Positions 25,991 to 35,421 are shown, counted from the stretch's first letter. The stretch is 64,000 nucleotides of DNA from Erythrobacteraceae bacterium CCH12-C2 (GCA_001556995.1 LSKF01000079.1:1-64000), one strand, 5' to 3'. Numbers and translations are program-made. Notes: a model not told the origin generated them from the letters alone.

Positions 25991-27094
25991 ATGAGCCGCA
26001 CTCTGCTGCTGGTGGGGGGCGGCCATGCCCATGTGGCGGTGCTGGCCGACTGGATCCGTCATGGCGTGCCGCCGGGCGCACGCGGCGTGCTGCTGACGCC
26101 AGAGCGGCACTTGCGCTATTCCGGCATGGTGCCCGGCTGGATGGCGGGACAGCACACGCTGGAGGACGGGCTGGTCGATCTGGCCGCGCTGGCGGCGCGG
26201 GCCGGGGTGGAGTGGGTGGCGGATCGCTGCACCGCATTGGACCCTGAGGCCCGCGTGGTGCGCACTGCGGGCGGGGCCGAACTCACCTTCGATGTCGCTT
26301 CGCTTGGCACCGGCGGGGAAGGGCGCGCGGCGACGTTGCTCGGCGATGATCCGCGACTGATCGACGTGCGGCCCATCGGGGCCTTCGTTCAGCGCCTCGC
26401 CACTAGCCCCGCGCCGCGCCATGTTGTGGTGGCAGGCGGCGGGGCAGGGGGTGTGGAGCTGGCTTTCGGGATGCGCAACCTTGCTACTGCCCCGGCGCGG
26501 CCTGCGGTCACGCTGGTGGCGGGCAAGGCGGGCGTGTTCCCCAGGTTCGCGCCAAGCGTGTGCGCCCTCGCCCTCAAGGCTCTCGCGCGGCAGGGGATTG
26601 CGGTGATCGAGGAGGACGTGCGGATCACAGACGGCGCAATCATGGCGGGAGCCACCGCGCTCGAACCCGCCGATGTGCTGCTCGCCGCGCTCGGCAGCGG
26701 TGCGCCCGGCTGGGTGCGGACGAGCGGGCTGGCGGTGGACGACGCAGGCTTCGCGCTGGTCGATGCCCGGCACCGCTCCCTCTCCCACCCCCACATCTTC
26801 GCCGCCGGAGACGTCGCCGCCCGCGCTGACCGCCCGCTCGCTCACGCCGGGGTCCACGCGGTGTTCGCCGGGCCGGTCCTCGCAGAGAACCTGCGCAGCG
26901 CCTTGGCGGGCGAGACCCCGCGCGCCGCCTATCGTCCGCGCTGGAACAATCTCTACCTCATGAACACCGGCGACGGACGTGCCATAGCTAGCTATGGGCC
27001 GCTGACCGCTGAGGGTCGCTGGGTGCTGGCGCTCAAGCATGGGATCGACAAGCGGTGGATTGCGAAATACGCTGCACTTGCGAAGGCTGAGTAA
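25991..27094 (+). CDS. FAD/NAD(P)-dependent oxidoreductase (SelD-N-terminal-like family)
   Basis: 367 residues from ATG 25991 (MSRTLLLVGGGHAHV). The N-terminal dinucleotide-binding motif is the unusual GGGHAH. A second one (VVVAGGGAGGVELAFGMR, about residues 139-156) binds NAD(P)H. The FAD-closing motif FAAGDVAAR lies near 274-282. The family resembles the pyridine nucleotide-disulfide reductases that are fused to selenide water dikinase in some organisms (a TIGR03169-type protein), though no SelD domain is present here. It may act as a type II NADH- or sulfide-quinone-like reductase; the substrate is not evident. Confidence 0.82.
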   Translation: MSRTLLLVGGGHAHVAVLADWIRHGVPPGARGVLLTPERHLRYSGMVPGWMAGQHTLEDGLVDLAALAARAGVEWVADRCTALDPEARVVRTAGGAELTFDVASLGTGGEGRAATLLGDDPRLIDVRPIGAFVQRLATSPAPRHVVVAGGGAGGVELAFGMRNLATAPARPAVTLVAGKAGVFPRFAPSVCALALKALARQGIAVIEEDVRITDGAIMAGATALEPADVLLAALGSGAPGWVRTSGLAVDDAGFALVDARHRSLSHPHIFAAGDVAARADRPLAHAGVHAVFAGPVLAENLRSALAGETPRAAYRPRWNNLYLMNTGDGRAIASYGPLTAEGRWVLALKHGIDKRWIAKYAALAKAE

Positions 27095-27139
27095 CTTTAC
27101 GGGGGTCTGCCCGCGAATAGCGTCCAAAGGGGTTTGTCC

Positions 27140-29278
27140 GTGAAGAAACTTGCCATCCTCGCCGTGCTGGCCGCGCTGATCGTTGCCTATTTCGTGTTCG
27201 ATCTGGGCCAATACCTCACGCTGGAGGGGATCAAGGCGCTGGCCGCCGATCTTTCGGCCTTTCAGGAGCGCAACGCGGTTCTGGTGATCGCGGGCTTCTT
27301 CCTCGCCTATGTCGCGGTGACCGGGGCCTCGCTGCCCGGAGCGGCGCTGATGACGCTGGCGGCGGGCGCGCTGTTCGGGCTGGTGGGGGGCACGATCATC
27401 GTCTCCTTCGCCTCGACACTGGGCGCGACGCTTTCGTTCCTGTCCTCACGCTATCTGCTGCGCGACACGATGGAAGCGCGCTTTGGCGACCGGCTGAAGG
27501 CGATCAATGCCGGGTTGGAGCGCGATGGGCCGTTCTACCTTTTCAGCCTGCGGATGATCCCCGCGGTGCCGTTCTTTGTGGTCAATCTGGTGATGGGCCT
27601 CACCCGCATCCGCACCGTGACCTATGCCTTCGTCAGTCAGGCAGGGATGCTGCTGGGCACCATCGTTTATGTGAACGCGGGCACGCAGCTGGCGCAGATC
27701 GACAGCCTGTCGGGCATTGCTTCGCCCGCGATCCTCGGCAGCTTCGTTCTGCTGGGCATCGTGCCGTGGATCGCCAAGGGCGTGATCGGGGTGCTCAAGG
27801 CGCGCAAGGTCTATGCGGGGTTCAAGCGGCCCAAAAAGTTCGACCGCAATCTGGTGGTGATCGGCGCAGGCTCGGCGGGCCTCGTCTCGGCCTATATCGC
27901 GGCGCAGGTGAAGGCCAAGGTGACGCTGGTCGAGGCGCATGAAATGGGCGGCGATTGCCTCAATACGGGCTGCGTTCCCTCCAAGGCGATCATCAAGAGC
28001 GCGAAGGTTGCGAACCAGATGCGCCATGCCGACAAGTATGGACTCACCCCGGTGGAGCCCAAGGTGCCGTTCCGGCAGGTCATGGCCCGCGTGCTGGATA
28101 CGATCAAGGCGATCGAGCCGCATGACAGCGTCGAACGCTACACCGATCTGGGCGTCGATGTGGTCAAGGGTTACGCGACGATCATCGATCCTTGGACGGT
28201 CGAGATCGCGCTCAATGACGGCGGCACCCAGCGGCTCACCACCCGCTCGATCATCATCGCCAGCGGCGCGGAGCCGGTGGTGCCGCCGATCCCGGGGATC
28301 GAGGACAGCGGCTATCTCACCAGCGAGACCCTATGGCAGACCTTCGCGCAGCTCGACGCGGCGCCCGAGCGGGTTGTGGTGCTGGGCGGCGGGCCGATCG
28401 GGTGCGAGCTATCGCAGTCGCTGGCGCGGCTGGGCTCGCAGGTGACGCAGGTGGAGATGGCCCCGGCGGTGCTGGGCCGCGAGGATGCCGATGTGTCCGC
28501 GCTGGCCAAGGCGTCGCTGGAGGCGGACGGCGTGGCTGTGCGGACCGATCACAAGGCGGTGCGGGTCGAGGGCAAGGTGCTGATCGCCGAACACGGCGGC
28601 GATGAAGTGCGCATCCCCTTTGACGCGCTGATCGTCGCCATCGGGCGCAAGGCGCGGCTCACCGGGTTCGGGCTGGAGACCATCGGGGTAGACACCGCCC
28701 GCACGGTGACCACCGACGAATTCCTTGCGACCAAATTCCCCAATATCTTCGCCGCGGGCGACGTCGCGGGCCCCTACCAGTTCACCCACACCGCGAGCCA
28801 TCAGGCGTGGTACGCCAGCGTCAACGCGCTGTTCGGGCAGTTCCGCAAGTTCAAGGCTGATTACCGCGTTATCCCGGCGGTGACTTTCCTCGATCCCGAA
28901 GTCGCGCGCGTCGGGATCAACGAACGTGAAGCCGCCGAACAGGGGATCGCGGTCGAGGTGACGCGCTACGAGCTCGACGATCTCGACCGCGCGATTGCCG
29001 AGAGCGAGACGCATGGCTTTGTGAAGGTGCTGACCCCTCCGGGCAAGGACAAGGTGCTCGGCGTCACCATCGTCGGCGCGCATGCGGGCGAATTGCTCGC
29101 CGAATATGTGCTGGCGATGAAATACGGGATCGGGCTCAACAAGATCCTCGGCACGATCCACTCCTACCCGACCATGGCCGAGGCCAACAAGTTCGCCGCC
29201 GGCAACTGGAAGCGAGCGCACAAGCCCGAAGGCGTGCTGCGCTGGGTCGAACGCTATCACGCATGGCGCCGGGGCTGA
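27140..29278 (+). CDS. VTT-domain (TVP38/TMEM64) membrane protein fused to mercuric-reductase-like flavoprotein
   Basis: 712 residues from a GTG at 27140 (preceded by AAAGGGG; a TTG at 27134 is possible). Residues about 1-220 are a membrane domain with 5-6 helices, including the VTT-type segment GALFGLVGGTII followed by the amphipathic FYLFSLRMIPAVPFFVVN. From about 235 onward it is a complete class I flavoprotein disulfide reductase: FAD motif GAGSAG (about 242-247), redox-active pair CLNTGC (Cys 273 and 278), NAD(P) motif GGGPIGCE, FAAGDVAGPYQ, and the C-terminal His-Glu pair in HSYPTMAE. Both halves are intact. The reductase half resembles MerA/lipoamide dehydrogenase but has no N-terminal metal-binding domain, so mercury is not implied. 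Confidence 0.88.
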   Translation: MKKLAILAVLAALIVAYFVFDLGQYLTLEGIKALAADLSAFQERNAVLVIAGFFLAYVAVTGASLPGAALMTLAAGALFGLVGGTIIVSFASTLGATLSFLSSRYLLRDTMEARFGDRLKAINAGLERDGPFYLFSLRMIPAVPFFVVNLVMGLTRIRTVTYAFVSQAGMLLGTIVYVNAGTQLAQIDSLSGIASPAILGSFVLLGIVPWIAKGVIGVLKARKVYAGFKRPKKFDRNLVVIGAGSAGLVSAYIAAQVKAKVTLVEAHEMGGDCLNTGCVPSKAIIKSAKVANQMRHADKYGLTPVEPKVPFRQVMARVLDTIKAIEPHDSVERYTDLGVDVVKGYATIIDPWTVEIALNDGGTQRLTTRSIIIASGAEPVVPPIPGIEDSGYLTSETLWQTFAQLDAAPERVVVLGGGPIGCELSQSLARLGSQVTQVEMAPAVLGREDADVSALAKASLEADGVAVRTDHKAVRVEGKVLIAEHGGDEVRIPFDALIVAIGRKARLTGFGLETIGVDTARTVTTDEFLATKFPNIFAAGDVAGPYQFTHTASHQAWYASVNALFGQFRKFKADYRVIPAVTFLDPEVARVGINEREAAEQGIAVEVTRYELDDLDRAIAESETHGFVKVLTPPGKDKVLGVTIVGAHAGELLAEYVLAMKYGIGLNKILGTIHSYPTMAEANKFAAGNWKRAHKPEGVLRWVERYHAWRRG

Positions 29279-29341
29279 GGCGCTGGCGCTTGGCGGCGTG
29301 ATCGGCCAGAAGCGCTGACGGAGCGATGATCGGGGGCGGGT

Positions 29342-30616
29342 TTGGAACTGTTTGACCAGTTGCGCGGGATCATTGGGCTGGCGGTGCTGATGGGCATTGC
29401 GTGGGGCCTGAGCGAGAACCGCCACCGCCGCCCCGGCTGGCGCTGGATCGCGGGCGCGCTGGCGCTGCAAGGCGTGCTGGCGGCGCTGATCATCCGCGTG
29501 CCCGCGGTGTGGGCGGCGGTGGGCCTTGCCAACACGGCGGTCAGCGCGGTCGAGCAGGCAACGCTCAAGGGATCGGCCTATATGTTCGGCTATCTCGGCG
29601 GGGCGGATCTGCCCTTCGCGCTCAAGGACGGCGCCCAGCCGCCGCTGATCATCGCCTTCCAGATCCTGCCGCTGGTGATCGTCTTTTCCGCGCTCGCCGC
29701 GCTGCTATGGCACTGGGGCGTGCTGGGAAGGCTGGTGGGCGCGCTGTCGTTCCTGCTGCGCCGCAGCCTCGGCGTGAGCGGCGTGGTCGGCCTGTCGGGC
29801 GGGGCCAGCGTGTTTCTCGGCCCGGTCGAGGCCCCGCTCGTCACCCGCGCCTATTTCGCGCAGGTCAGCCGCAGCGAGCTGTTCCAGATCATGACCCTGT
29901 CGATGGCGACGATCTCGGGCGCGATCCTGATCCTCTATGCCACCACCTTGCGCGATACCGTGCCCGATGCGGTGGGCCACATGATCGCCGCCTCGCTTAT
30001 CTCGCTCCCCGCCGCGCTGCTGATCGCGCGGCTGATGGTGCCCCCGGCGGGTGAGGACACCGACACCGAGATCGGGACTGAAGAAACCGGCCTGCGCTAC
30101 GAATCGAGCATCGATGCCATCGTCAAAGGCACGATGGACGGGATGCAGCTGTTCCTCAGCGTCATCGCCGTGATCATCGTGGTGTTTGCGCTGGTCGCGC
30201 TGGTCGACGGGATGCTCGCCGCGCTCCCGGTGATCGAGGGTGAGCCCCTCAGCCTCAAGCGCCTGATGGGCTGGCTCTTCGCGCCGCTGATGTGGCTGCT
30301 GGGCGTGCCGTGGGGCGAGGCGCAGGCGGCGGGCGGGTTGATGGGCACCAAGGCGGTGCTCAACGAATATGTTGCCTATCTCGAACTCGCGGCGCTGCCT
30401 GTGGGGACTTTTGGCCCGAGGAGCCTGCTGATCATCACCTATGCGCTGTGCGGGGTGGCGAACCTGGCCAGCGTCGGCCTGCTCGTTTCGACCATCGGCA
30501 CCCTCTGCCCCGAGCGCCGCGCCGAGACAGCGGGCTTGGGGATGAAGAGCTGGATCGCAGGCAATCTGGCGACCGCGATGACCGGGGCCTGGGCGGGGTT
30601 GGTGACATGGGGGTAA
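29342..30616 (+). CDS. Concentrative nucleoside transporter (CNT/NupC family)
   Basis: 424 residues, about 10 transmembrane segments, starting at a TTG (29342) with a purine-rich upstream GATCGGGGGCGGG. Family parts: the N-terminal LRGIIGLAVLMGIAWGLSENR helix (two-part), gate domain GGASVFLGPVEAPLV (helix hairpin with the Glu-Ala-Pro triplet), MTLSMATISGAILILYA, and GTKAVLNEYVAYLEL near the C-terminus, which carries the second conserved Glu. It couples nucleoside uptake to Na+ or H+. 6 bp upstream of the phosphatidyltransferase gene, so cotranscription is likely. Confidence 0.93.
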   Translation: MELFDQLRGIIGLAVLMGIAWGLSENRHRRPGWRWIAGALALQGVLAALIIRVPAVWAAVGLANTAVSAVEQATLKGSAYMFGYLGGADLPFALKDGAQPPLIIAFQILPLVIVFSALAALLWHWGVLGRLVGALSFLLRRSLGVSGVVGLSGGASVFLGPVEAPLVTRAYFAQVSRSELFQIMTLSMATISGAILILYATTLRDTVPDAVGHMIAASLISLPAALLIARLMVPPAGEDTDTEIGTEETGLRYESSIDAIVKGTMDGMQLFLSVIAVIIVVFALVALVDGMLAALPVIEGEPLSLKRLMGWLFAPLMWLLGVPWGEAQAAGGLMGTKAVLNEYVAYLELAALPVGTFGPRSLLIITYALCGVANLASVGLLVSTIGTLCPERRAETAGLGMKSWIAGNLATAMTGAWAGLVTWG

Positions 30617-30622
30617 CTCGCC

Positions 30623-31228
30623 GTGTTCGACGCTAGAATTCGCCCACTGATCGATCCGCCCTTGAACGCTGCCGGGCGCGCGCTTGCGGGGGTGGGGATC
30701 ACCGCCAATGGCCTCACCTTCACCGGGCTCGCTTTTGGCCTCGCTGCCGCCGCTGCCATCGCTTTCGGCCACATCGGCTGGGGCCTCGCGCTGATCCTTG
30801 CCAACCGGGTGTGCGACGGGCTCGACGGGGCGGTCGCGCGGGTGCGGGGGCCGAGCGATCTGGGCGGCTATTTCGACATCGTCGCGGATTTTGCCTTCTA
30901 CGTGTCGATCCCCACCGCTTTCGGCATTCTGGCCCCGGCCAACACCCTTCCCGCGCTGGTGCTGGTGGCGAGTTTCGTGCTGACCGGCGTCAGCTTCCTC
31001 GCCTTCGCGGTGATCGCCTCGAAGCGCGGGGCCGAAACCACCGCGCACGGGCGCAAGAGCTTCTTCTATTCCACGGGCCTTGCCGAGGGGACCGAGACCA
31101 TCGCGGTGTTCATCGCCATGTGCCTTGCCCCGGCGTGGTTCGGCGTTTTCGCCTATGGCTATGCGGCGCTGTGCACGCTCACTGTGTTCCAGCGTAGCGC
31201 GATGGCCGTGCGGGATTTCCGCCCTTAA
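30623..31228 (+). CDS. CDP-alcohol phosphatidyltransferase family protein
   Basis: 201 residues, GTG start at 30623. The catalytic CDP-alcohol signature is complete: D-G-x2-A-R-x8-G-x3-D-x3-D, seen as DGAVARVRGPSDLGGYFDIVAD cut at the loop (about residues 68-89). Six transmembrane helices surround it. The family transfers a phosphoalcohol from CDP-linked lipid or alcohol (e.g. phosphatidylglycerophosphate, phosphatidylinositol or phosphatidylcholine synthesis). The short length fits a single-domain member; the substrate cannot be assigned. It ends 4 bp into the convergent DUF1499 gene. Confidence 0.9.
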   Translation: MFDARIRPLIDPPLNAAGRALAGVGITANGLTFTGLAFGLAAAAAIAFGHIGWGLALILANRVCDGLDGAVARVRGPSDLGGYFDIVADFAFYVSIPTAFGILAPANTLPALVLVASFVLTGVSFLAFAVIASKRGAETTAHGRKSFFYSTGLAEGTETIAVFIAMCLAPAWFGVFAYGYAALCTLTVFQRSAMAVRDFRP

Positions 31229-32037
31229 CGGCTGCCCGTGCCCAGCAGCGCTTCGGTGCGGCTGCGCAGGTCGTTGATCCGCGCGGTGTTGGCCCCGAGA
31301 TCGCTGATCCCGACCCGGCTGACCGAGCGGAAATCGATCTGCGCATCGCCCACGCGGGCAACAACATCATCCTTGAACCCGAACCAGAAGCTTTGCGCCA
31401 CGCCTTCGATCGTGCCCGAGGCGGGATCGGCACGAACCTCTGTGAGACCCATCGCCCCCATCGCGGCAGCGACCGCCGCCACGCCATCGGCCTTGCTGGC
31501 GCCGCCCAGCGGCAGCGGGGCGGGGCGATCCTTGCGGTCGGTGATGATCTGCGCGTGAGATTTGACCGCAATCTCGCCGCTCACCCGCTCAGCATAGAGT
31601 GGCAGCTTGCCCAGTGGCACCTGATAATCGCTCAGGGGGTTGGCACCTTCCGCTTCGCGCGCGGCGATAGTGTCAGCGGAAAAGACCGGGGGATTGGCGG
31701 TGTCGGTGGCAATATCATGGATCGGGTTTTCGCCCGCCTTGCCGCCTGCGGTAAGGAACAGCATCAGCGCCGCGCCGGGCACCAGCAGGCCGATGATCGC
31801 CGCCGCCAGCGGGCCATTGGCGCGCGGCTTGGCACGCAAGGCCAGGATCAGTGAAACCAGTGCGACCAGCGCCGTCACCCCCAGCACGATCATCCCGCCG
31901 GTAAAGGTCAGGGTCAACAGCCCCAGCTTCCAGTCCCACACACCAAACTTGGTGCCGAGCGCGGCGACGATGAAATAGAGCGGCAGGAACGCCAACAGGG
32001 CGAGGGTGAGCTTGGTGTGCTTGGGCATGGTCATCAT
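31225..32037 (-). CDS. DUF1499 family membrane protein
   Basis: 270 residues from ATG 32037 (MMTMPKHTK); several in-frame ATGs between 32028 and 32049 make the exact start uncertain, and longer extensions overlap the cytochrome gene and are rejected. Three transmembrane helices (about residues 10-30, 42-66 and 77-97) precede a soluble domain with the DUF1499 pattern (E.VAQSFWFGFKDDVVARV then SVSRVGISDLGANTARI). Function unknown; the family is common in alphaproteobacteria and plants' plastids. Confidence 0.8.
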   Translation of the reverse strand: MMTMPKHTKLTLALLAFLPLYFIVAALGTKFGVWDWKLGLLTLTFTGGMIVLGVTALVALVSLILALRAKPRANGPLAAAIIGLLVPGAALMLFLTAGGKAGENPIHDIATDTANPPVFSADTIAAREAEGANPLSDYQVPLGKLPLYAERVSGEIAVKSHAQIITDRKDRPAPLPLGGASKADGVAAVAAAMGAMGLTEVRADPASGTIEGVAQSFWFGFKDDVVARVGDAQIDFRSVSRVGISDLGANTARINDLRSRTEALLGTGSR

Positions 32038-32254
32038 GACGGCGGTCATAGCGCCCGCACCGCGAATAGCCAACCTTGGGCCATCCTTGCGCATAATTGG
32101 ATGGGAAACCTTTGCGCTCCGGTGCGTTGGCGTTATGCGGAGATTGGAGAGAGGGTGTCGCGTGTGCGCGAAGTGCTGCTTTCCATGCCCGAAAATCTCG
32201 TTTATGGCCTGCATCGGATGCGGGAGGAACATAGTGTTCAGAGGACAAACGACC

Positions 32255-32764
32255 ATGAAGCGTAATTTCCTGATGGGTGCGGCCGCGCTGGCGAGCCTGG
32301 CTACTCTTTCGGCTTGCGGCGGCCAGAAGGCTGCTGAGGCCCCGGCGGCTGAAACCGCTGAAGCGGCTCCGGCTCCGGCCGAAACCCCGGCGGCTGCTGA
32401 AACCCCGGCGGCTGATGCTGCTGCGGCCGGCGGTGCTGTCGAGTACGCCAGCTTCACCACCGATGTCGCCAAGGGCGAAAAGGTGTTCGCACTGTGCCGT
32501 TCGTGCCACGTGCTTGAAGAAGGCGTGAACCGCGTTGGCCCGTCGCTCTACAAGGTCGTCGGCCGCAAGTCGGCTTCGGTCCCGGGCTACGCCTATTCGG
32601 ACGCCAACAAGGCGAGCGGCGTGACCTGGACGACCGACGTCCTGTTCACCTACCTCAAGGACCCGAAGGGCTTCATGCCTGGCACCAAGATGGCCTTCCC
32701 GGGCATCAAGGACGATCAGGATCGCGCCAACCTGGTCGCCTATCTTGAAAGCCAGTCGAAGTAA
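32255..32764 (+). CDS. Lipoprotein-anchored c-type cytochrome (cytochrome c2-like)
   Basis: 169 residues from ATG 32255. The lipobox LSAC places lipidated Cys at residue 21. Then comes an Ala/Pro/Glu-rich linker (about 25-60). The class I cytochrome c domain follows, with the haem motif CRSCH (Cys 81, Cys 84, His 85) and an axial Met in GTKMAF (about residue 146). The fold length matches a mitochondrial/cyt c2-type protein. The lipid anchor with a flexible linker would let it swing between complexes, as membrane-attached cytochrome cy does. It could donate electrons to the reaction centre or oxidase; that is inference. A terminator follows. Confidence 0.9.
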   Translation: MKRNFLMGAAALASLATLSACGGQKAAEAPAAETAEAAPAPAETPAAAETPAADAAAAGGAVEYASFTTDVAKGEKVFALCRSCHVLEEGVNRVGPSLYKVVGRKSASVPGYAYSDANKASGVTWTTDVLFTYLKDPKGFMPGTKMAFPGIKDDQDRANLVAYLESQSK

Positions 32765-32791
32765 TTCATCGCTCAAGGGCGAATAGAATTG

Positions 32792-32825
32792 GGGCGGTGT
32801 GGGATGCCACGCCGCCCTTTTTCTT
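32792..32825 (+). terminator. Rho-independent terminator after cytochrome c gene
   Basis: Stem GGGCGG-T-GTGG (32792-32802), loop GAT, CCAC-G-CCGCCC, followed by TTTTTCTT to about 32825. The gap to the convergent halogenase gene (to 32927) holds nothing else recognisable. Confidence 0.8.
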
Positions 32826-32927
32826 GCCCGATTTTGGACGCAGAAATCGGCGCGGCCGTTGCCCGGTCGTAGCCCTGTCGTTGCGAACGCGTCGCCCGGT
32901 CGTTCTGCCGTCTTTGCGCCGTCTTGA

Positions 32928-34457
32928 TCAGGCCGCCAAGCTGTCCAGATCGGCGGCGCAGTGACGTTTGAGATAATCCTCATGAGTCGGCAGGCTGGCA
33001 ACGCTTCGATTGATCAGGGTGCGCAGATTGGCGAGGAATTCGGTAAGCTGGGCGGGGCCGATCTGGTCGGCCATCGGATCGTAATCCGCGGGGATGATGC
33101 CCTGTCCCAGCATCACCTGCACCCAGCTGGCATCGCGAAACAGATCGTCCGCATCGCGCCCCACCCGGCCCGAGGCCGCGAACAGCTCAAGCTTGTTAGT
33201 GAGGCTGTCCGGCACGTCCATGTGCTTGCAATAGCGCCAGAATTCCGAATCCTCCCGGTCCGTCCGATGGTAGTGAAGGATGAGGAAATCGCGGATCTGC
33301 GCGAACTCAGCAGCGCAGCGGCGGTTGTATTCTGCCCGCATCGCTGAAGGGTCGCCGCTGCGCGGGAAGAGCTGGATCAGACGGCTGACATGCGACTGGA
33401 TGAGATGAATGCTGGTCGATTCCAGCGGCTCCAGAAACCCGCTCGAAAGCCCGATCGCCGCGCAATTATGCGCCCAGAACGCCTCTCTTCGCCCGGTGGT
33501 GAAGCGGATCGGACGGGGATCGCCCAGCGCTTTGGTATCGAGCCCCGCCAGCAGGGTCTCCGCCGCCGCCTCATCCGAGGTGAACCCACTGGAATAGACA
33601 TGCCCGTTGCCGGTGCGGTGCTGGAGCGGGATGCGCCATTGCCAGCCGGCCGCCTTGGCGGTCGCGCGGGTGTAGGGAACCAACACAGGGAGCCGTTCGC
33701 TCGGCACCGCCAGCGCCCGGTCGCAGGGGAGCCAGCGCGACCAGTCCTCGTAGCCGACGCCCAGCTCCTGCCCCAGCATCAGCGCGCGAAAGCCGGTGCA
33801 ATCGATGAAAAAGTCGCCCGTCACCCGGCGTTCGCCGTCGAGCAGGACCGCGGTGATATCGCCGCTTGCCCCGTCGCGCTCGACCTGCCGGACAATCCCC
33901 TCGTGCCGCGTCACCCCGCGCGCTTCGGCATAGTCGCGCAGGTAAAGGGCATAACGGCTGGCGTCGAAATGATAGGCATAGGCCAGCCCCGTCATCGCCG
34001 TATTGCCGACCTTATCGAGCTTGCCGAACCGCGCCTGATCGGCAGCGCGCTGGTGCAGCGAATAGTCCCACAGGCTCGCCGACGCATCATCGGTGCGCCC
34101 CATGATGCTGCGCCGCCAGTAGTGGTGGAACGCCGCCCCGCCGAGGTTCATGCCCGTGTCGCCGAAAGTGTGCAGGTAGCGCGATCCCAGCCGCCCCCAG
34201 TCGACGAATTCGATACCGAGCTTGAAGGTGCCCGAGGTGCGGCGCAGGAAATCATGCTCGTCGAGCCCGAGAATCGTATTGAGGCGGATGATCTGCGGGA
34301 TCGTCGCCTCACCCACGCCAACCGTGCCGATCGCCTCGCTTTCAACGAGTTCGATCGTCAGGCGCTGGCCGAGAAGTCGGGCAAAGGCTGCCGCGGTAAT
34401 CCAACCTGCGGTCCCCCCGCCGACAATCACCAGTTTCTGCACCCCTGCCTCATCCAT
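32928..34457 (-). CDS. Flavin-dependent tryptophan-halogenase-like protein (1)
   Basis: 509 residues. FAD-binding GGGTAGW at 13-19, the halogenase-specific WxWxIP motif at 272-277 (WQWRIP), a Lys at 79 (GTFKLGI) and a Glu at 346 (PLES). These two residue numbers match the catalytic Lys79 and Glu346 known from PrnA, so the active site seems complete. The enzyme class uses FADH2, O2 and halide to chlorinate or brominate an aromatic substrate; the substrate here is unknown. The start overlaps the DUF6445 gene by 8 bp, and both genes are divergent from the TonB receptor. Halogenase-like genes of this family are common in TonB-receptor carbohydrate loci, and their role there is not established. 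Confidence 0.85.
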   Translation of the reverse strand: MDEAGVQKLVIVGGGTAGWITAAAFARLLGQRLTIELVESEAIGTVGVGEATIPQIIRLNTILGLDEHDFLRRTSGTFKLGIEFVDWGRLGSRYLHTFGDTGMNLGGAAFHHYWRRSIMGRTDDASASLWDYSLHQRAADQARFGKLDKVGNTAMTGLAYAYHFDASRYALYLRDYAEARGVTRHEGIVRQVERDGASGDITAVLLDGERRVTGDFFIDCTGFRALMLGQELGVGYEDWSRWLPCDRALAVPSERLPVLVPYTRATAKAAGWQWRIPLQHRTGNGHVYSSGFTSDEAAAETLLAGLDTKALGDPRPIRFTTGRREAFWAHNCAAIGLSSGFLEPLESTSIHLIQSHVSRLIQLFPRSGDPSAMRAEYNRRCAAEFAQIRDFLILHYHRTDREDSEFWRYCKHMDVPDSLTNKLELFAASGRVGRDADDLFRDASWVQVMLGQGIIPADYDPMADQIGPAQLTEFLANLRTLINRSVASLPTHEDYLKRHCAADLDSLAA

Positions 34458-35217
34458 GGCTCGGTCCTTTGCCTGCCTGCCGCCGGCTCGGGCGGAAAAA
34501 GGCGTTGATCGTCAGCCGCCCCGCGCGCGGATCGGCGGGGAGCGGCGCGGCGTTGTCGATGATCCCGCTATGCAGGATGTTGCCGCGATAGAACACGGCC
34601 TGATTGAAATGCCCGGCGACGGTGTGGATGCGCTCGAAATGCGGGTCCCCGTCAGTGGGATAGGCGGGGGGCGGCAGTCCGGACTCGGCAACATCGGCGT
34701 GCAGCGCTTCGGCATAGCGCGGGTAATCCTGCGCGGTGAGCGCTGAAAGGCCGGTGCTGCGATGGCGAAAGAAGGCGGTACCGCCGTGCCCGGTGCGGTG
34801 AAGGTAGAGCATCATCGCGATCAGGCCAGGATCGGTGCCGTCGACATGCGGGAGGCGCTGGATCGGGGCGAGCGCGGCTGGCGGTGCCGTCACCAGCGAA
34901 TACCACGCCTGCATTTCCCATTGAACATCAACCGGGCCGAACCACTGGCTCAGCAGCGGCGCGAGGCGGGCTAGCCAGGCCGTGGCGACGGCAGGATCGA
35001 GCGCGGCCCGCACCCCGGGATATTGCGGTGTGATTTTTGCAAAATTCTGCAAACTTGCGGAATCAACGGCCGCATCCGGAGTCGCCAGCATCTGGGAAAT
35101 CGTGACAAGCTGATGATTATCTGCGGAGAACTGCTCAATCACGGCTGAATCCGGGGCGATGGCCCAGCCTTTGGGGCATCGTTGAAGCGTGGGAGAGGCG
35201 GGCCGGTTCATCCTCAT
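34450..35217 (-). CDS. DUF6445-type protein with a 2OG-Fe(II)-like HxD...H triad
   Basis: 255 residues from ATG 35217 (MRMNRP); ATG 35211 and ATG 35247 are alternatives. The segment HVDG (His 124, Asp 126) and the later ILHSG (His 216) give an HxD...H iron-binding triad, in a region resembling a double-stranded beta-helix (MMLYLHRTGHGGTAFFRH, then FYRGNILHSG). I believe this is the DUF6445 family; the oxygenase role is inferred from the triad. It is followed directly by halogenase 1, so the two may act on the same compound. It lies upstream of, and divergent from, the TonB receptor gene. Confidence 0.75.
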   Translation of the reverse strand: MRMNRPASPTLQRCPKGWAIAPDSAVIEQFSADNHQLVTISQMLATPDAAVDSASLQNFAKITPQYPGVRAALDPAVATAWLARLAPLLSQWFGPVDVQWEMQAWYSLVTAPPAALAPIQRLPHVDGTDPGLIAMMLYLHRTGHGGTAFFRHRSTGLSALTAQDYPRYAEALHADVAESGLPPPAYPTDGDPHFERIHTVAGHFNQAVFYRGNILHSGIIDNAAPLPADPRAGRLTINAFFRPSRRQAGKGPSHG

Positions 35218-35421
35218 GAGCCTATCAAATCGTGAAAAGCTGTCCATGTCGGATCGGCAAGCATCAGGAAAAACAGTAAAAATTATCTCTGCAACGGTTC
35301 GGATCTGACGGCTCCGATGCGGCAGGGCACCCGCTGGGTCGCGTAGCCAAACGCCGGGCAATGAAACTGTGTCAATCCAGCAACAATCTGAGGCAACTCG
35401 TCCGCCAATAGGATCGGAAAA

